Below, one piece after another: positions 17,722-25,274 of a DNA stretch of 64,000 nucleotides. The translations under genes and the position numbers were made by a program. Below the pieces are notes generated by a model that saw only the letters and a list, made by a program, of their open reading frames with translations, was not told the DNA's origin and made no database searches. Each line of letters starts with the position of its first letter. The stretch's first letter is position 1. This DNA comes from Kamptonema sp. UHCC 0994 (lineage in GTDB: Bacteria; Cyanobacteriota; Cyanobacteriia; Cyanobacteriales; Microcoleaceae), in contig NZ_JARFTR010000125.1 in the NCBI RefSeq assembly GCF_029167235.1, positions 1 to 64,000 of the forward strand, written 5' to 3'.

Positions 17722-19506
17722 TCATTTTAAGATGGGTTCTATTTGTTGATGAAAAGCTTTCCATTGAGTCACGAAATTCGGTTCAGAAACAGCACCTTTT
17801 TGCATTAAAATTACGCCATCTTGAAAACCAATAATTCCATACTCCCCAGAACTAGAAAGCTGCTCAATTAGAGGCGCGATCGCACGCAATTGTCCTCTTT
17901 CGCGTTTAAACGCTACTTGATACTGCTGCAACTGCCAGAGGTCAGCAATTAGATATTCCATCTTGACCAATTCTCGCGCATCATTCCGCAATTCCAACAT
18001 TGGAAACCTGAGAATTTCCCGGCGGCTAGACAAATGCGGCACGATATAATTAGTCGCAGCGACGCTCGCATCTGATGGAATCCGATTTAAGAGCGATCGC
18101 ATCTGACTTACGTGCTGCCATTGGCGAGTCAAAGATACGTATACCAAGGGATCGAGGGCATCTGGCAAAATAAAAGAAAACGTTCGATTGGGATTAGAAG
18201 TGAAGGTAAAAAACAGCGATAAACAGATACAAAATGCCCAAAAGCGCTGAAATCTTAAGGATGGGGAGCTCTTGAGAGAGGGAGCTGAGGGGCCGGGGAG
18301 CTGAGGGGCCGAGGAGAGGGGGGGCTGAGGATTAGAGGGGAGATTTTCATCTCCCCATCTCCCCCGCTCCCCCGCTCCCCCACTCCCCCGCTCAAGAGCT
18401 CCCCCGCTCCCCCTCTCCGCCCACCACAAAATTGCCCCGTAAAATAGGCCTGGAACGACTGTCATCGCATAGCGAATATTGATCGCCAGTACGGATACTC
18501 CCTTACCTAAAAATAACTTGAGCAGGGGAAATCCTGCGATCGCCCAAGAAGCAGGCGCTACCGCAGGCACAAACGCCAAGGGCAACCACTGGCCGAGTAA
18601 ATACTTCAGCGTTCCCCCAAAAGGCGTAAACAGTTCCCCCAGCAACCGAAAAGGGTTACTGACCATTCCCCAGAGAATTTGTAGAGTAGAAGCTTCATCA
18701 CCTTCGGCATACTGGCCAAAACGCTCAATCATAAACCGCTGGGAAATATCAGCAGAAAACAGAGGCATGATCAGGTTAGTCAGGACAACGATATAACCAA
18801 AACTCAAAGCACAGACAACTAAGCCAGTTCGAGGGTAGCGGCGGCTTAAAATCATGTAAAACCCAACACCAAACAGGATAATTCCTGAATCCTCCCGCAC
18901 GGCTAAAATCAAGACCGCTAAAATGCCAAATATCGACCACTTACGCTTCTCCATTGCCAGTAGCAAGCTAAAGACATAAAGCGGAATTTGACAAATATCG
19001 TGAAAATTTCCCAAAGTCGGGCCAATTACAGCATTAGCACCATAAAAACTAATCGCGATCGCCGCAGATAATTGAGGTTCGAGATAATGTCTAGCCAGAG
19101 CGTAGAGCACCAAACCCGCCGCCGTCACTAGCGTTACCTGCAAAACCGTCAGCGTCACAGGCGAAGGAAATAGAGCATAAATAGGCAGCCAGAGCATCAA
19201 AGCCGGAGTGAAGTGTTGCCCCAGCCGATAGTAAAATACTTCTGGCAGTTGGTCATTATGAACGACATTAGTAGAGAGAGCCGAAGAAAGAGAACTCTCA
19301 AACATCCGGCCGTGAGTGCCGTTCCAGAAAACCTGATTAAAAATACCTTGGTCGTAATCGGCGTAAAAACTATAGTAGCGATGGAGAGTCAGAAGCAAAC
19401 AGGCAGCAAAAAAAGCGATCGCAGCCCAAACTACCACCTTCAACGGTTTATTTTTCTGCCAGATCAAAAAATTCACTCGCCCACCCTTATTTAAAACCTT
19501 CGGCAC
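17722..19506 (-). CDS. DUF2079 family polytopic membrane protein with in-frame repeat insertion
   Basis: A 594-residue membrane protein with about 10-12 hydrophobic helices. It matches DUF2079, a family with glycosyltransferase-C-like architecture: YYSFYADYDQGIFNQVFWNG near residue 45, then LGQHFTPALMLWLPIYALF, and NFHDICQIPLYVF. The acidic DYDQGIFNQ motif just after the first helix is the likely catalytic-loop equivalent, by analogy only. Residues about 362-417 (GSGGALERGSGGAGERG... to SLKSSPSLRF) are not family sequence; they are encoded by a G/C-rich palindromic repeat inserted in frame between helices. The start is a GTG. The soluble C-terminal part (about 440-594) includes the family's DASVAATNYIVPHLS. 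Confidence 0.8.
   Translation of the reverse strand: MPKVLNKGGRVNFLIWQKNKPLKVVVWAAIAFFAACLLLTLHRYYSFYADYDQGIFNQVFWNGTHGRMFESSLSSALSTNVVHNDQLPEVFYYRLGQHFTPALMLWLPIYALFPSPVTLTVLQVTLVTAAGLVLYALARHYLEPQLSAAIAISFYGANAVIGPTLGNFHDICQIPLYVFSLLLAMEKRKWSIFGILAVLILAVREDSGIILFGVGFYMILSRRYPRTGLVVCALSFGYIVVLTNLIMPLFSADISQRFMIERFGQYAEGDEASTLQILWGMVSNPFRLLGELFTPFGGTLKYLLGQWLPLAFVPAVAPASWAIAGFPLLKLFLGKGVSVLAINIRYAMTVVPGLFYGAILWWAERGSGGALERGSGGAGERGRWGDENLPSNPQPPLSSAPQLPGPSAPSLKSSPSLRFQRFWAFCICLSLFFTFTSNPNRTFSFILPDALDPLVYVSLTRQWQHVSQMRSLLNRIPSDASVAATNYIVPHLSSRREILRFPMLELRNDARELVKMEYLIADLWQLQQYQVAFKRERGQLRAIAPLIEQLSSSGEYGIIGFQDGVILMQKGAVSEPNFVTQWKAFHQQIEPILK
18257..18421. repeat. G-rich/C-rich palindromic repeat inside DUF2079 gene
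   Basis: On the plus strand a G-rich arm (18257-18340, GGGGAGCTCTTGAG then GGGAGCTGAGGGGCC repeats) faces a C-rich arm (18347-18421, CCCCCGCTC repeats with CTCAAGAGCTCCCC). The centre is GGGAGATTTTCATCTCCC. The arms are inverted copies and could form a large cruciform. Its length keeps the DUF2079 frame open. Related sequences lie at 29578-29695, 41764-41886 and 47503-47577. Confidence 0.85.
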
Positions 19507-19567
19507 AATATCATAAATCTAAAGAAGATATTAAATTAGAGTAGAAGTGAAATCACTACCCTCGGCA

Positions 19568-20806
19568 ATGGTTAAATATTTTCATCCGAGACCAAGCTTC
19601 AACGCGGAACATTCCGCAGTCTCAGGAGACGGCAATCTGGTATCTACCGGAAAGCCTACCTGCTCTGAGGCCTTTCTACAACTTCTACTATTTGTGGACA
19701 AACGTCCCGGTTCCCGCGAACAGATTCGCCTCCTCCGCAAGTCCCTAGAAAACTTGAAGACAGATTTTGCCTTTGAACTGCAAGTCATCGATGTCGGGGA
19801 ACAGCCTTATTTGGCTGAACACTTTAAACTGATGGCAACTCCCTGTTTGCTGAAAATTCATCCCGAACCCCGACAGACCCTTGCTGGTAGCGATTTAATT
19901 GCCCAACTAGAACACTGGTGGCCTCGTTGGCAGCGTTCAGTCCAAGAGCACTGGAGTGAGGAACAGTCGGAACTCAGTAACAAGGAAACTAAGGAGCCTC
20001 AAAGCTCTATCCGTTCCATCGCCTCTGCTGCGGAACTGATGCAACTCACCGACGAAGTTTTTCGCCTCAAGCAGGATAAAGAACACCTGCTTGAGCAATT
20101 GCAGTTGAAAGACCGCATTATTGCCATGCTTGCCCATGACCTTCGCAATCCCTTAACGGCGGCTTCCTTGGCCCTGGAAACTTTAGAATCAACTCAGAAA
20201 CAAAAGGAAAATAATTTACCTGCGGTAACGCCTACTCTCACGGCTCATTTAATCAAACAAGCCCGCCGCCAAATCCTAATTATTGACCGGATGATCTCGG
20301 ACATCCTTCAAGCTGCTAGGGGTACGAATGCGGAATTCCACGTTAAACCTCAAAAGTTAGAAATAAGACCTCTGTGCGAGGATGTTATTGCTCAATTACA
20401 AGACCGATTTGAGGCTAAATTCCTATACGTAGAAACTGACATTCCCAGTGATTTACCCTGCGTTTATGCCGACCCCGAACGCTTGCGGCAAGTAATGATG
20501 AATTTGTTGGATAATGCTGCTAAGTATACGCCAGAACAGGGGACTATTAATATCTCAATTCTGCACCGAACAGCTTACAAAGTTCAATTTAGTATTTGCG
20601 ATAATGGGCCTGGAATTCCACAGGAAAATTGCCGGAGTATTTTTGAAGACCGCTTCCGACTCCAGCGAGACGAATTAAAGGACGGTTATGGCATTGGCCT
20701 TGCCCTTTGCCAACGCATTGTCCGCGCTCACTATGGGCAAATTTGGGTAGATTCCACAGAACAAACCGGGAGTTGTTTTCACTTCACTTTGCCAGTCTAC
20801 AAATGA
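19568..20806 (+). CDS. sasA: Adaptive-response sensory histidine kinase SasA
   Basis: A 412-residue circadian output kinase. The N-terminal thioredoxin-like KaiB-related sensor domain (about residues 40-125; [40 protein letters not shown]) binds KaiC in known SasA proteins. The dimerisation/phosphoacceptor domain follows with [12 protein letters not shown], His190. The ATPase domain has an N box ([10 protein letters not shown]), G1 (DNGPGIP) and G2 (GYGIGLALC). Its usual partner is the response regulator RpaA, not in this window. An in-frame GTG at 19547 could add seven residues; no strong ribosome-binding site decides. It is divergent from the DUF2079 gene. Confidence 0.9.
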   Translation: MVKYFHPRPSFNAEHSAVSGDGNLVSTGKPTCSEAFLQLLLFVDKRPGSREQIRLLRKSLENLKTDFAFELQVIDVGEQPYLAEHFKLMATPCLLKIHPEPRQTLAGSDLIAQLEHWWPRWQRSVQEHWSEEQSELSNKETKEPQSSIRSIASAAELMQLTDEVFRLKQDKEHLLEQLQLKDRIIAMLAHDLRNPLTAASLALETLESTQKQKENNLPAVTPTLTAHLIKQARRQILIIDRMISDILQAARGTNAEFHVKPQKLEIRPLCEDVIAQLQDRFEAKFLYVETDIPSDLPCVYADPERLRQVMMNLLDNAAKYTPEQGTINISILHRTAYKVQFSICDNGPGIPQENCRSIFEDRFRLQRDELKDGYGIGLALCQRIVRAHYGQIWVDSTEQTGSCFHFTLPVYK

Positions 20807-20819
20807 ATTCAAAATTAAA

Positions 20820-20886
20820 TTTGTTAACTGTTAACTGTTAACTGTTAACAGTTAACTGTTCTCATGCAACTAAAAACGACTATAAG
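20820..20886. repeat. TTAACTG heptamer array with palindromic-element right end
   Basis: About six units of the heptamer GTTAACT are followed by GTTCTCATGCAACTAAAAAC and GACTATA. That tail matches the right end of the element at 47679-47780. The array separates the convergent sasA and mutT genes. Confidence 0.8.
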
Positions 20887-20895
20887 TCCTGTGTT

Positions 20896-21309
20896 TTAAT
20901 TGTTAATACGGAGAGCAGCAATAATTTGTTCGTTAGCTTTGGGAAAGGGAAACTGGTCTATTTCATCCAGCGTTACCCACCGAATCTCGTCGCATTCGAT
21001 TGGCTGAGGTTCACCGCTGATGTGGCGACAATGATAGGCATTGAGAGTAACATGAAAATGAGCGTAGGTGTGATCGATTGCGATTAAGCGATCGCCGACT
21101 TCGATAACGATCCCCAATTCCTCCATGATTTCTCTTTTAATGCAAGCTTCCAGGGTTTCGCCAGCCTCTAATTTACCACCAGGAAACTCCCAGAGACCTC
21201 CTAGGAGTCCCCCTTGACGACGTTTATCAATTAAAATTTTTCTCTCTTGATTCCAGATGACGGCAACGCCAATAAACTTGTGAGGTAAATCAGTTGAAGT
21301 TTTGGTCAT
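20896..21309 (-). CDS. mutT: Nudix hydrolase, 8-oxo-dGTP diphosphatase type (MutT)
   Basis: A 137-residue Nudix enzyme. The Nudix box runs from G44 to about residue 66 (GGKLEAGETLEA...REIMEELGI), fitting GX5EX7REUXEEXGU. Upstream KILIDKRRQGGLLGGLWEFP is typical of MutT proteins that hydrolyse oxidised purine nucleotides. Length is normal (~130-140). The GLWEFPGGK context favours the MutT subgroup over other Nudix members, though substrate is inferred. It lies just downstream of the DUF760 gene on the same strand, 72 bases apart with a heptamer array between them. Confidence 0.85.
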   Translation of the reverse strand: MTKTSTDLPHKFIGVAVIWNQERKILIDKRRQGGLLGGLWEFPGGKLEAGETLEACIKREIMEELGIVIEVGDRLIAIDHTYAHFHVTLNAYHCRHISGEPQPIECDEIRWVTLDEIDQFPFPKANEQIIAALRINN

Positions 21310-21324
21310 AGGTAACTAAAAACA

Positions 21325-21395
21325 CTGAACTGTTCAGTGTTAACTGTTAACTGATAACGGTTAACAGTTAACAGTTAACCGTTAGCCGTTATCAG
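21325..21395. repeat. GTTAACA/TGTTAAC heptamer array overlapping a gene end
   Basis: Units of GTTAACTGTTAAC and the inverted GGTTAACAGTTAAC form an imperfect palindrome between mutT and the DUF760 gene. The array runs into the last codons of the DUF760 gene, whose C-terminal TSDNG is partly repeat-encoded. Confidence 0.75.
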
Positions 21396-21726
21396 AGGTA
21401 TGTCTATCGCTAGATTGCAAAGACTTTTCAAAAGCCATCCGCTGTTCAGCGTTTCTGAGAAAGTAGCCACTAATCATCGCTGAGGCTAGCAATCTGCCTA
21501 AATGCTCGCGGTTTGTGGTGACAGTTACGCCGAAGTGTTCCGAGGGAAGATTGCCCAACAGCCCGACAATGTTCCGCTCCATCACCTGAAAAACTTCAGT
21601 AGAGGTAGGCTTAGACAGTTGGGAGACTGTATCTGGAGCCATAGACTGTACGTATTGCCAGAGTAAATTTGCTCCTTCTCCGTTTTCGTCAAATAAGTCT
21701 GGTGTTCGATTAGATGTATTACTCAC
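21382..21726 (-). CDS. DUF760 domain-containing protein
   Basis: A 114-residue soluble protein of the cyanobacterial/plastid DUF760 family. Hallmarks are NLLWQYVQSMAPDTVSQLSK, VFQVMERNIVGLLGNLP and GRLLASAMISGYFLRNAEQR. Function is unknown in general. The ATG at 21726 is preceded by an AGGTAC-containing stretch. It lies between a sigma factor gene and mutT, all on the minus strand, but spacers of about 70 and 190 bases with repeats make an operon uncertain. Confidence 0.85.
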   Translation of the reverse strand: MSNTSNRTPDLFDENGEGANLLWQYVQSMAPDTVSQLSKPTSTEVFQVMERNIVGLLGNLPSEHFGVTVTTNREHLGRLLASAMISGYFLRNAEQRMAFEKSLQSSDRHTSDNG

Positions 21727-21914
21727 CTTGTACCTCCGTTTCAGGGACAGCGTTCTTTGTTAAATCTCAGATGATTGATGTCAATAACTTCAATCAGATT
21801 GCTGCTGATCTTCTCTGTTTACGAGCTACTTACTAATCTAGCAGGATGGCAGCAATATATAAGTGGGCGAAACCGAACTAAGGACGGCGGGTGTTACGAT
21901 TTGAACTTAATGCC

Positions 21915-22874
21915 TTAGCTAGCTAAATAATCGTCCATGTCTTGTTTGCGCTTGCGGAGTTTGGTTAAGGCTTCGCGTTCGATCTGCCGTACTCGTTCGC
22001 GGCTAATATTGAGGCGATCGCCTATTTTTGACAGTGTTAAGGTTTGACCGTCTTCTAAACCAAATCGCAGGGCCAGAACGTCCCTTTGCTGCTGTGTCAG
22101 ATCGGCCATCAGCAGTTCTAGGTCTGCCCGCAGGGAGGCCTGAAGGGCAAAATCTTCTGGAGATGCACCAGTATCTTCCAACAAGTCCCCTAATTCTGTA
22201 TCTTGGTTGTCTCCTACTCGCAAATCTAGGGATAAGGGTAGGCGAGCCCGTTCCAAATATTCCCGAATCTGTTTGGGGGTCAACTCCAATTCTGCTGCTA
22301 ATTCGTTCGCTGTGGCCGCCCGCCCTAGTGTTTGGGCTAGGTAGCGTTGGGCTTTTTTAATTTTGTTTAGTTTCTCTGTAATGTGTATGGGGAGGCGGAT
22401 AGTACGTCCTTTTTCGGCGATCGCGCGGGTGATGGCTTGGCGAATCCACCAGTAAGCATAGGTAGAAAATCGGTAGCCCTTCGTTGGGTCAAATTTTTCT
22501 ACTCCCCGCTGCATCCCAATCGTACCTTCCTGAATTAAATCTAAAAGGTCTACGTTGCGCTTGATATACTTCTTGGCAACAGACACAACTAGCCGCAGAT
22601 TGGCTTCCACCATCATCCGCTTCGCCCTTTCTCCGGCGTGAATTGTCCGCTGCAATTCAGTCTCAGACAGCCCCGCAGTTTCGGCCCATTCTGTCCTAGT
22701 TGGATCTCGACCTAACTCCAAAGCTAGAGCATTTTTCGCCTCGTGCAAGGCTGTCGTTCGCTGTACCTGCTTCCCATAGAGAATTTCTTGCTCATGGGTT
22801 AGCAGGGGAACGCGGCCGATTTCTCGTAAGTAAGCGCGTACTGAATCTGTGTCTGAGGACTTAGGAGGTTTCAT
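21915..22874 (-). CDS. RNA polymerase sigma-70 factor, group 2 (RpoD-like)
   Basis: A 319-residue sigma factor directing promoter choice. Region 1.2 ([21 protein letters not shown]) begins near residue 10. Region 2 has [31 protein letters not shown] and [19 protein letters not shown]. Region 3 and region 4 follow ([36 protein letters not shown]). It lacks the long N-terminal extension of the principal factor, so a group 2 SigB/C/D/E-type paralog is likely; which one cannot be settled here. The leader upstream contains two perfect hairpins. The ATG is at 22874, with a GGAAATCC stretch upstream. Confidence 0.9.
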   Translation of the reverse strand: MKPPKSSDTDSVRAYLREIGRVPLLTHEQEILYGKQVQRTTALHEAKNALALELGRDPTRTEWAETAGLSETELQRTIHAGERAKRMMVEANLRLVVSVAKKYIKRNVDLLDLIQEGTIGMQRGVEKFDPTKGYRFSTYAYWWIRQAITRAIAEKGRTIRLPIHITEKLNKIKKAQRYLAQTLGRAATANELAAELELTPKQIREYLERARLPLSLDLRVGDNQDTELGDLLEDTGASPEDFALQASLRADLELLMADLTQQQRDVLALRFGLEDGQTLTLSKIGDRLNISRERVRQIEREALTKLRKRKQDMDDYLAS

Positions 22875-23292
22875 AAGGATTTCCCGCTGGATACCTCAGC
22901 CGCTAGAGGGTTGAGCAAGCAAACCCCTAGTCTTAGCTGGGAAGGAAAGCGGGCGGGGGACTTACGCTTTCCTTGCGTTTACACACGCCTGGTTTTTATA
23001 GTAGCTAGGTGCTACTAAGAGTAGCCCCGTCCCAGGTTAGGTTCTGGTTGGGGTCTTAACACCGCTAAATATTATGTTAAAAATATTAACATTTCTGAGA
23101 GCTACTGTATATACCTCGCCAAGAATAAGCTTGAGGGTGGGATCGGTAGTGAATCTAGGGAAATTGTACCCGTAGATCGATTTCCAACTGCCATTCCTAA
23201 AGAAAGATGTAACGGGCAGGTGCAAAAAACGAAGTGCGATCACTTCCGTTATTTCCGGTGAACACTTACCACATATAGGTGATTCTGTCAAA
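22875..23292 (-). promoter_or_regulatory. Structured leader region of the sigma factor gene
   Basis: This 418-bp gap holds no gene I trust. On the strand of the sigma gene it contains a perfect 10-bp stem (AAGGAAAGCG at 22942-22951 with CGCTTTCCTT at 22965-22974) and a perfect 7-bp stem (TAGTAGC at 22999-23005 with GCTACTA at 23011-23017). Both lie 70-145 bases before the start codon and could fold in the 5' UTR. A possible 84-codon frame at 23037-23291 has no supported start. Confidence 0.45.
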
Positions 23293-24228
23293 CTACCACT
23301 TCTTTCCTTTTAAAGTAGAAGCTTGATGGGCGATCGCAATCAACCTTTTAGTTGATATTGTCTTGTTAACCGTTATCCGAGATATTCGGTATTGATTTGT
23401 AAACCAGTTGATCCTCATTATATTATTGTCATATAAGAAGCCACTTAAGTAGTATTTAGGCAAAAGCTTTTCAACCTTTCTATTTGTTGAACCAAAGGGA
23501 TAAGCTACGTGGGCACTCACAATTTTATTCTTATCTAAATCCCGCGTACATTTTCTTAAAGCTAATTTAGCGGCTGCAAGTTCAAAATCTAAATCTTTAG
23601 GCGATATTTTTGCTAAATCTTTGTGATTGAATCCATGAGATTGAATATCATAAAATCCCTTTTGATATCCTTCTCGTAGATCGCTACAAGTAGTATGGGA
23701 CAAATAATCTCCACCATTATCAACACCCATAAATCGAGGATTAATAAATAAAACAAATTTGACCTTTTCTTGATATATTTTTTCCAGATTTTCTAAGATA
23801 GGTAAGCCATTTGTATGAACGCCTTTATAACCGTCATCAAAAGTAAGCATAATTGGCTTGTGACCGATATGTTGAATTGGTATCGGCTTAGATTTGTTGA
23901 TAAAATATACAAAAAGATCCTGAGAGGATAGAAACCAAAACTTTTCTTGAACTAGGTATTCTAAAATTTTGGCTAAATTTTGCTTAGTGTAGTCATTGGT
24001 AAATGCCAGTCGGTGAGGTGGATTTTCCGCAGGGTTTTGAGTATCTATAATGTCGTGGAAGCCTAAAATAGGAATCCTAACTGAATCAGTCCCTACACTC
24101 CAGCCAGATATAGTTAAACTCAGTAAAAATATCAATAAAATATAGAGTAATTTGGCTTTGTGGATCAGATAAAATTTTAATGTCCCTACAAATTTTCTAC
24201 CTCTGAGCTTTTTCTTTCGCTGATTCAT
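23293..24228 (-). CDS. Polysaccharide deacetylase (NodB-type, CE4) family protein
   Basis: A 311-residue enzyme with an N-terminal membrane anchor or signal (about residues 26-46, KLLYILLIFLLSLTISGW) after a basic start. The NodB fold shows motif 1 TFDDGY (D131, D132), motif 2 SHGFNH (H198, H202) and motif 3 AYPFGS near 245. These residues bind the metal and act in N- or O-deacetylation of polysaccharides or peptidoglycan. The target is unknown; export implies the wall, sheath or exopolysaccharide. The gene is visibly more AT-rich and Lys/Asn/Ile-rich than neighbours, hinting at transfer. Confidence 0.85.
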   Translation of the reverse strand: MNQRKKKLRGRKFVGTLKFYLIHKAKLLYILLIFLLSLTISGWSVGTDSVRIPILGFHDIIDTQNPAENPPHRLAFTNDYTKQNLAKILEYLVQEKFWFLSSQDLFVYFINKSKPIPIQHIGHKPIMLTFDDGYKGVHTNGLPILENLEKIYQEKVKFVLFINPRFMGVDNGGDYLSHTTCSDLREGYQKGFYDIQSHGFNHKDLAKISPKDLDFELAAAKLALRKCTRDLDKNKIVSAHVAYPFGSTNRKVEKLLPKYYLSGFLYDNNIMRINWFTNQYRISRITVNKTISTKRLIAIAHQASTLKGKKW

Positions 24229-24437
24229 CTATATTCTCCGCTGTCTGTTTCCTTTTAATCTTTACCATTGTTGGGGACAGATTCAGCAATAATCGCAAAA
24301 TTTTTACTAATTAGTTTAACTTATGTAACTAAGGGGCCAGATTCCAAAAATATTAATCCATTCATGGAATGGCCGATTAGAAATAGGGTATTTATCAAGT
24401 GCTTTTAGATAAGTGCGTTTCGCTTATCCCTTTTAAC

Positions 24438-24893
24438 TTATTCATCAAGCAAACTTACTTTCAAAACTTCTTCCAGAGTAAAAGGCGATTCCTTCGGCAA
24501 AAAGTTTAACTTAATCCCCGTTTCCTCCGCAGCTTTCTGACGAGCTTTTCCATAACAATCATCAAACACTTCTAAAATCAAAGGTTGTAAGCTTGGACTA
24601 TCTTCTAGCAATCCTTCAATACAAATTCGCTGCTCGGTGATGGTACTACGCCAACTTTGACTACGTTTATCTGGCTGATATTCCCATTTGAGTAAGTGCA
24701 TTAAAAGCACAATTAAACGACTTTTCACTTCTCGTTTTTCACTTCTCCCCATACTTTCGATTTCTTCAACTAAATTCGGAATATCTATCTGATTAAAATT
24801 TCCTTCTTTTAAATGTTGAGCAGTAGCTTGTATCCACAGATAAAAGTCTTCTTTGTAAAGATTACTTTGTGTTGTGATAGATTGACTAATCAT
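24438..24893 (-). CDS. DUF29 family protein
   Basis: A 151-residue DUF29 protein. Family features include YKEDFYLWIQATAQHLKEGN, LVEEIESMGRSEKREVKSRL and LLMHLLKWEYQPDKRSQSWR. DUF29 proteins are numerous in cyanobacteria, often near mobile or accessory genes, and no function is established. The ATG at 24893 has a weak AGTGAAGGAAAT stretch upstream. A palindromic element lies just upstream. A second, more diverged DUF29-like gene is at 60008. Confidence 0.85.
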   Translation of the reverse strand: MISQSITTQSNLYKEDFYLWIQATAQHLKEGNFNQIDIPNLVEEIESMGRSEKREVKSRLIVLLMHLLKWEYQPDKRSQSWRSTITEQRICIEGLLEDSPSLQPLILEVFDDCYGKARQKAAEETGIKLNFLPKESPFTLEEVLKVSLLDE

Positions 24894-24915
24894 AACTAAT
24901 TTCCTTCACTCAGAC

Positions 24916-25021
24916 AGGACTTACGCAAACCAAAGAAACCGGGTTTTTTGACGAAAATACTTCGTTGTTACCCACAGATTCTCTCAAAAACCCGGTTTCT
25001 GGAACCATGAGCGTAAGTCCT
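24916..25021. mobile_element. 106-bp palindromic element with AGGACTTACGC ends
   Basis: The ends AGGACTTACGC (24916-24926) and GCGTAAGTCCT (25011-25021) are perfect inverted repeats. Inner arms AAAGAAACCGGGTTTTTTG and TCAAAAACCCGGTTTCTGG also pair, so nearly the whole element can fold. The inner AAACCGGGTTT motif recurs at 52358-52425. The left end also appears alone near 16310. Confidence 0.8.
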
Positions 25022-25177
25022 ATCATAACTTTGGTTAATGGGCCAGAATCTAAAATACAGTTTCTTTAAACAACCTTATCATCAAAAGTAAATTCGGCCA
25101 ATATTCTCTCGGAGTCTCCTGAATCTCCTGCAACAACTCAACAAATTCTGCACCAATCCGAGGTATCGTTAAAAAAA

Positions 25178-25266
25178 GGTACGTAGTTGCGCTTCAGCGC
25201 TCTTTCGTATGCTATCGACTACGTACCTGCATTAAGAGTAAGAGGGCTAAAGCCCAACTACGTACC
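25178..25266. repeat. 89-bp inverted repeat (GGTACGTAGTTG ends)
   Basis: GGTACGTAGTTGCGCTTCAG at the left faces its complement CTAAAGCCCAACTACGTACC at the right, with GCGCT and GGGCTTTAGCCC inner palindromes. It ends 8 bases from the aconitase stop codon and may serve as its 3' hairpin. Confidence 0.8.
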
Positions 25267-25274
25267 TATAAATA

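Noticed and set aside
22028-22360. 110-codon frame opposite the sigma factor gene
   Set aside because: It is a shadow of a strongly conserved gene on the other strand.
23037-23291. 84-codon minus-strand frame after the deacetylase
   Set aside because: It begins at a TTG next to the deacetylase stop, has no ribosome-binding site and lies in the probable sigma factor leader.
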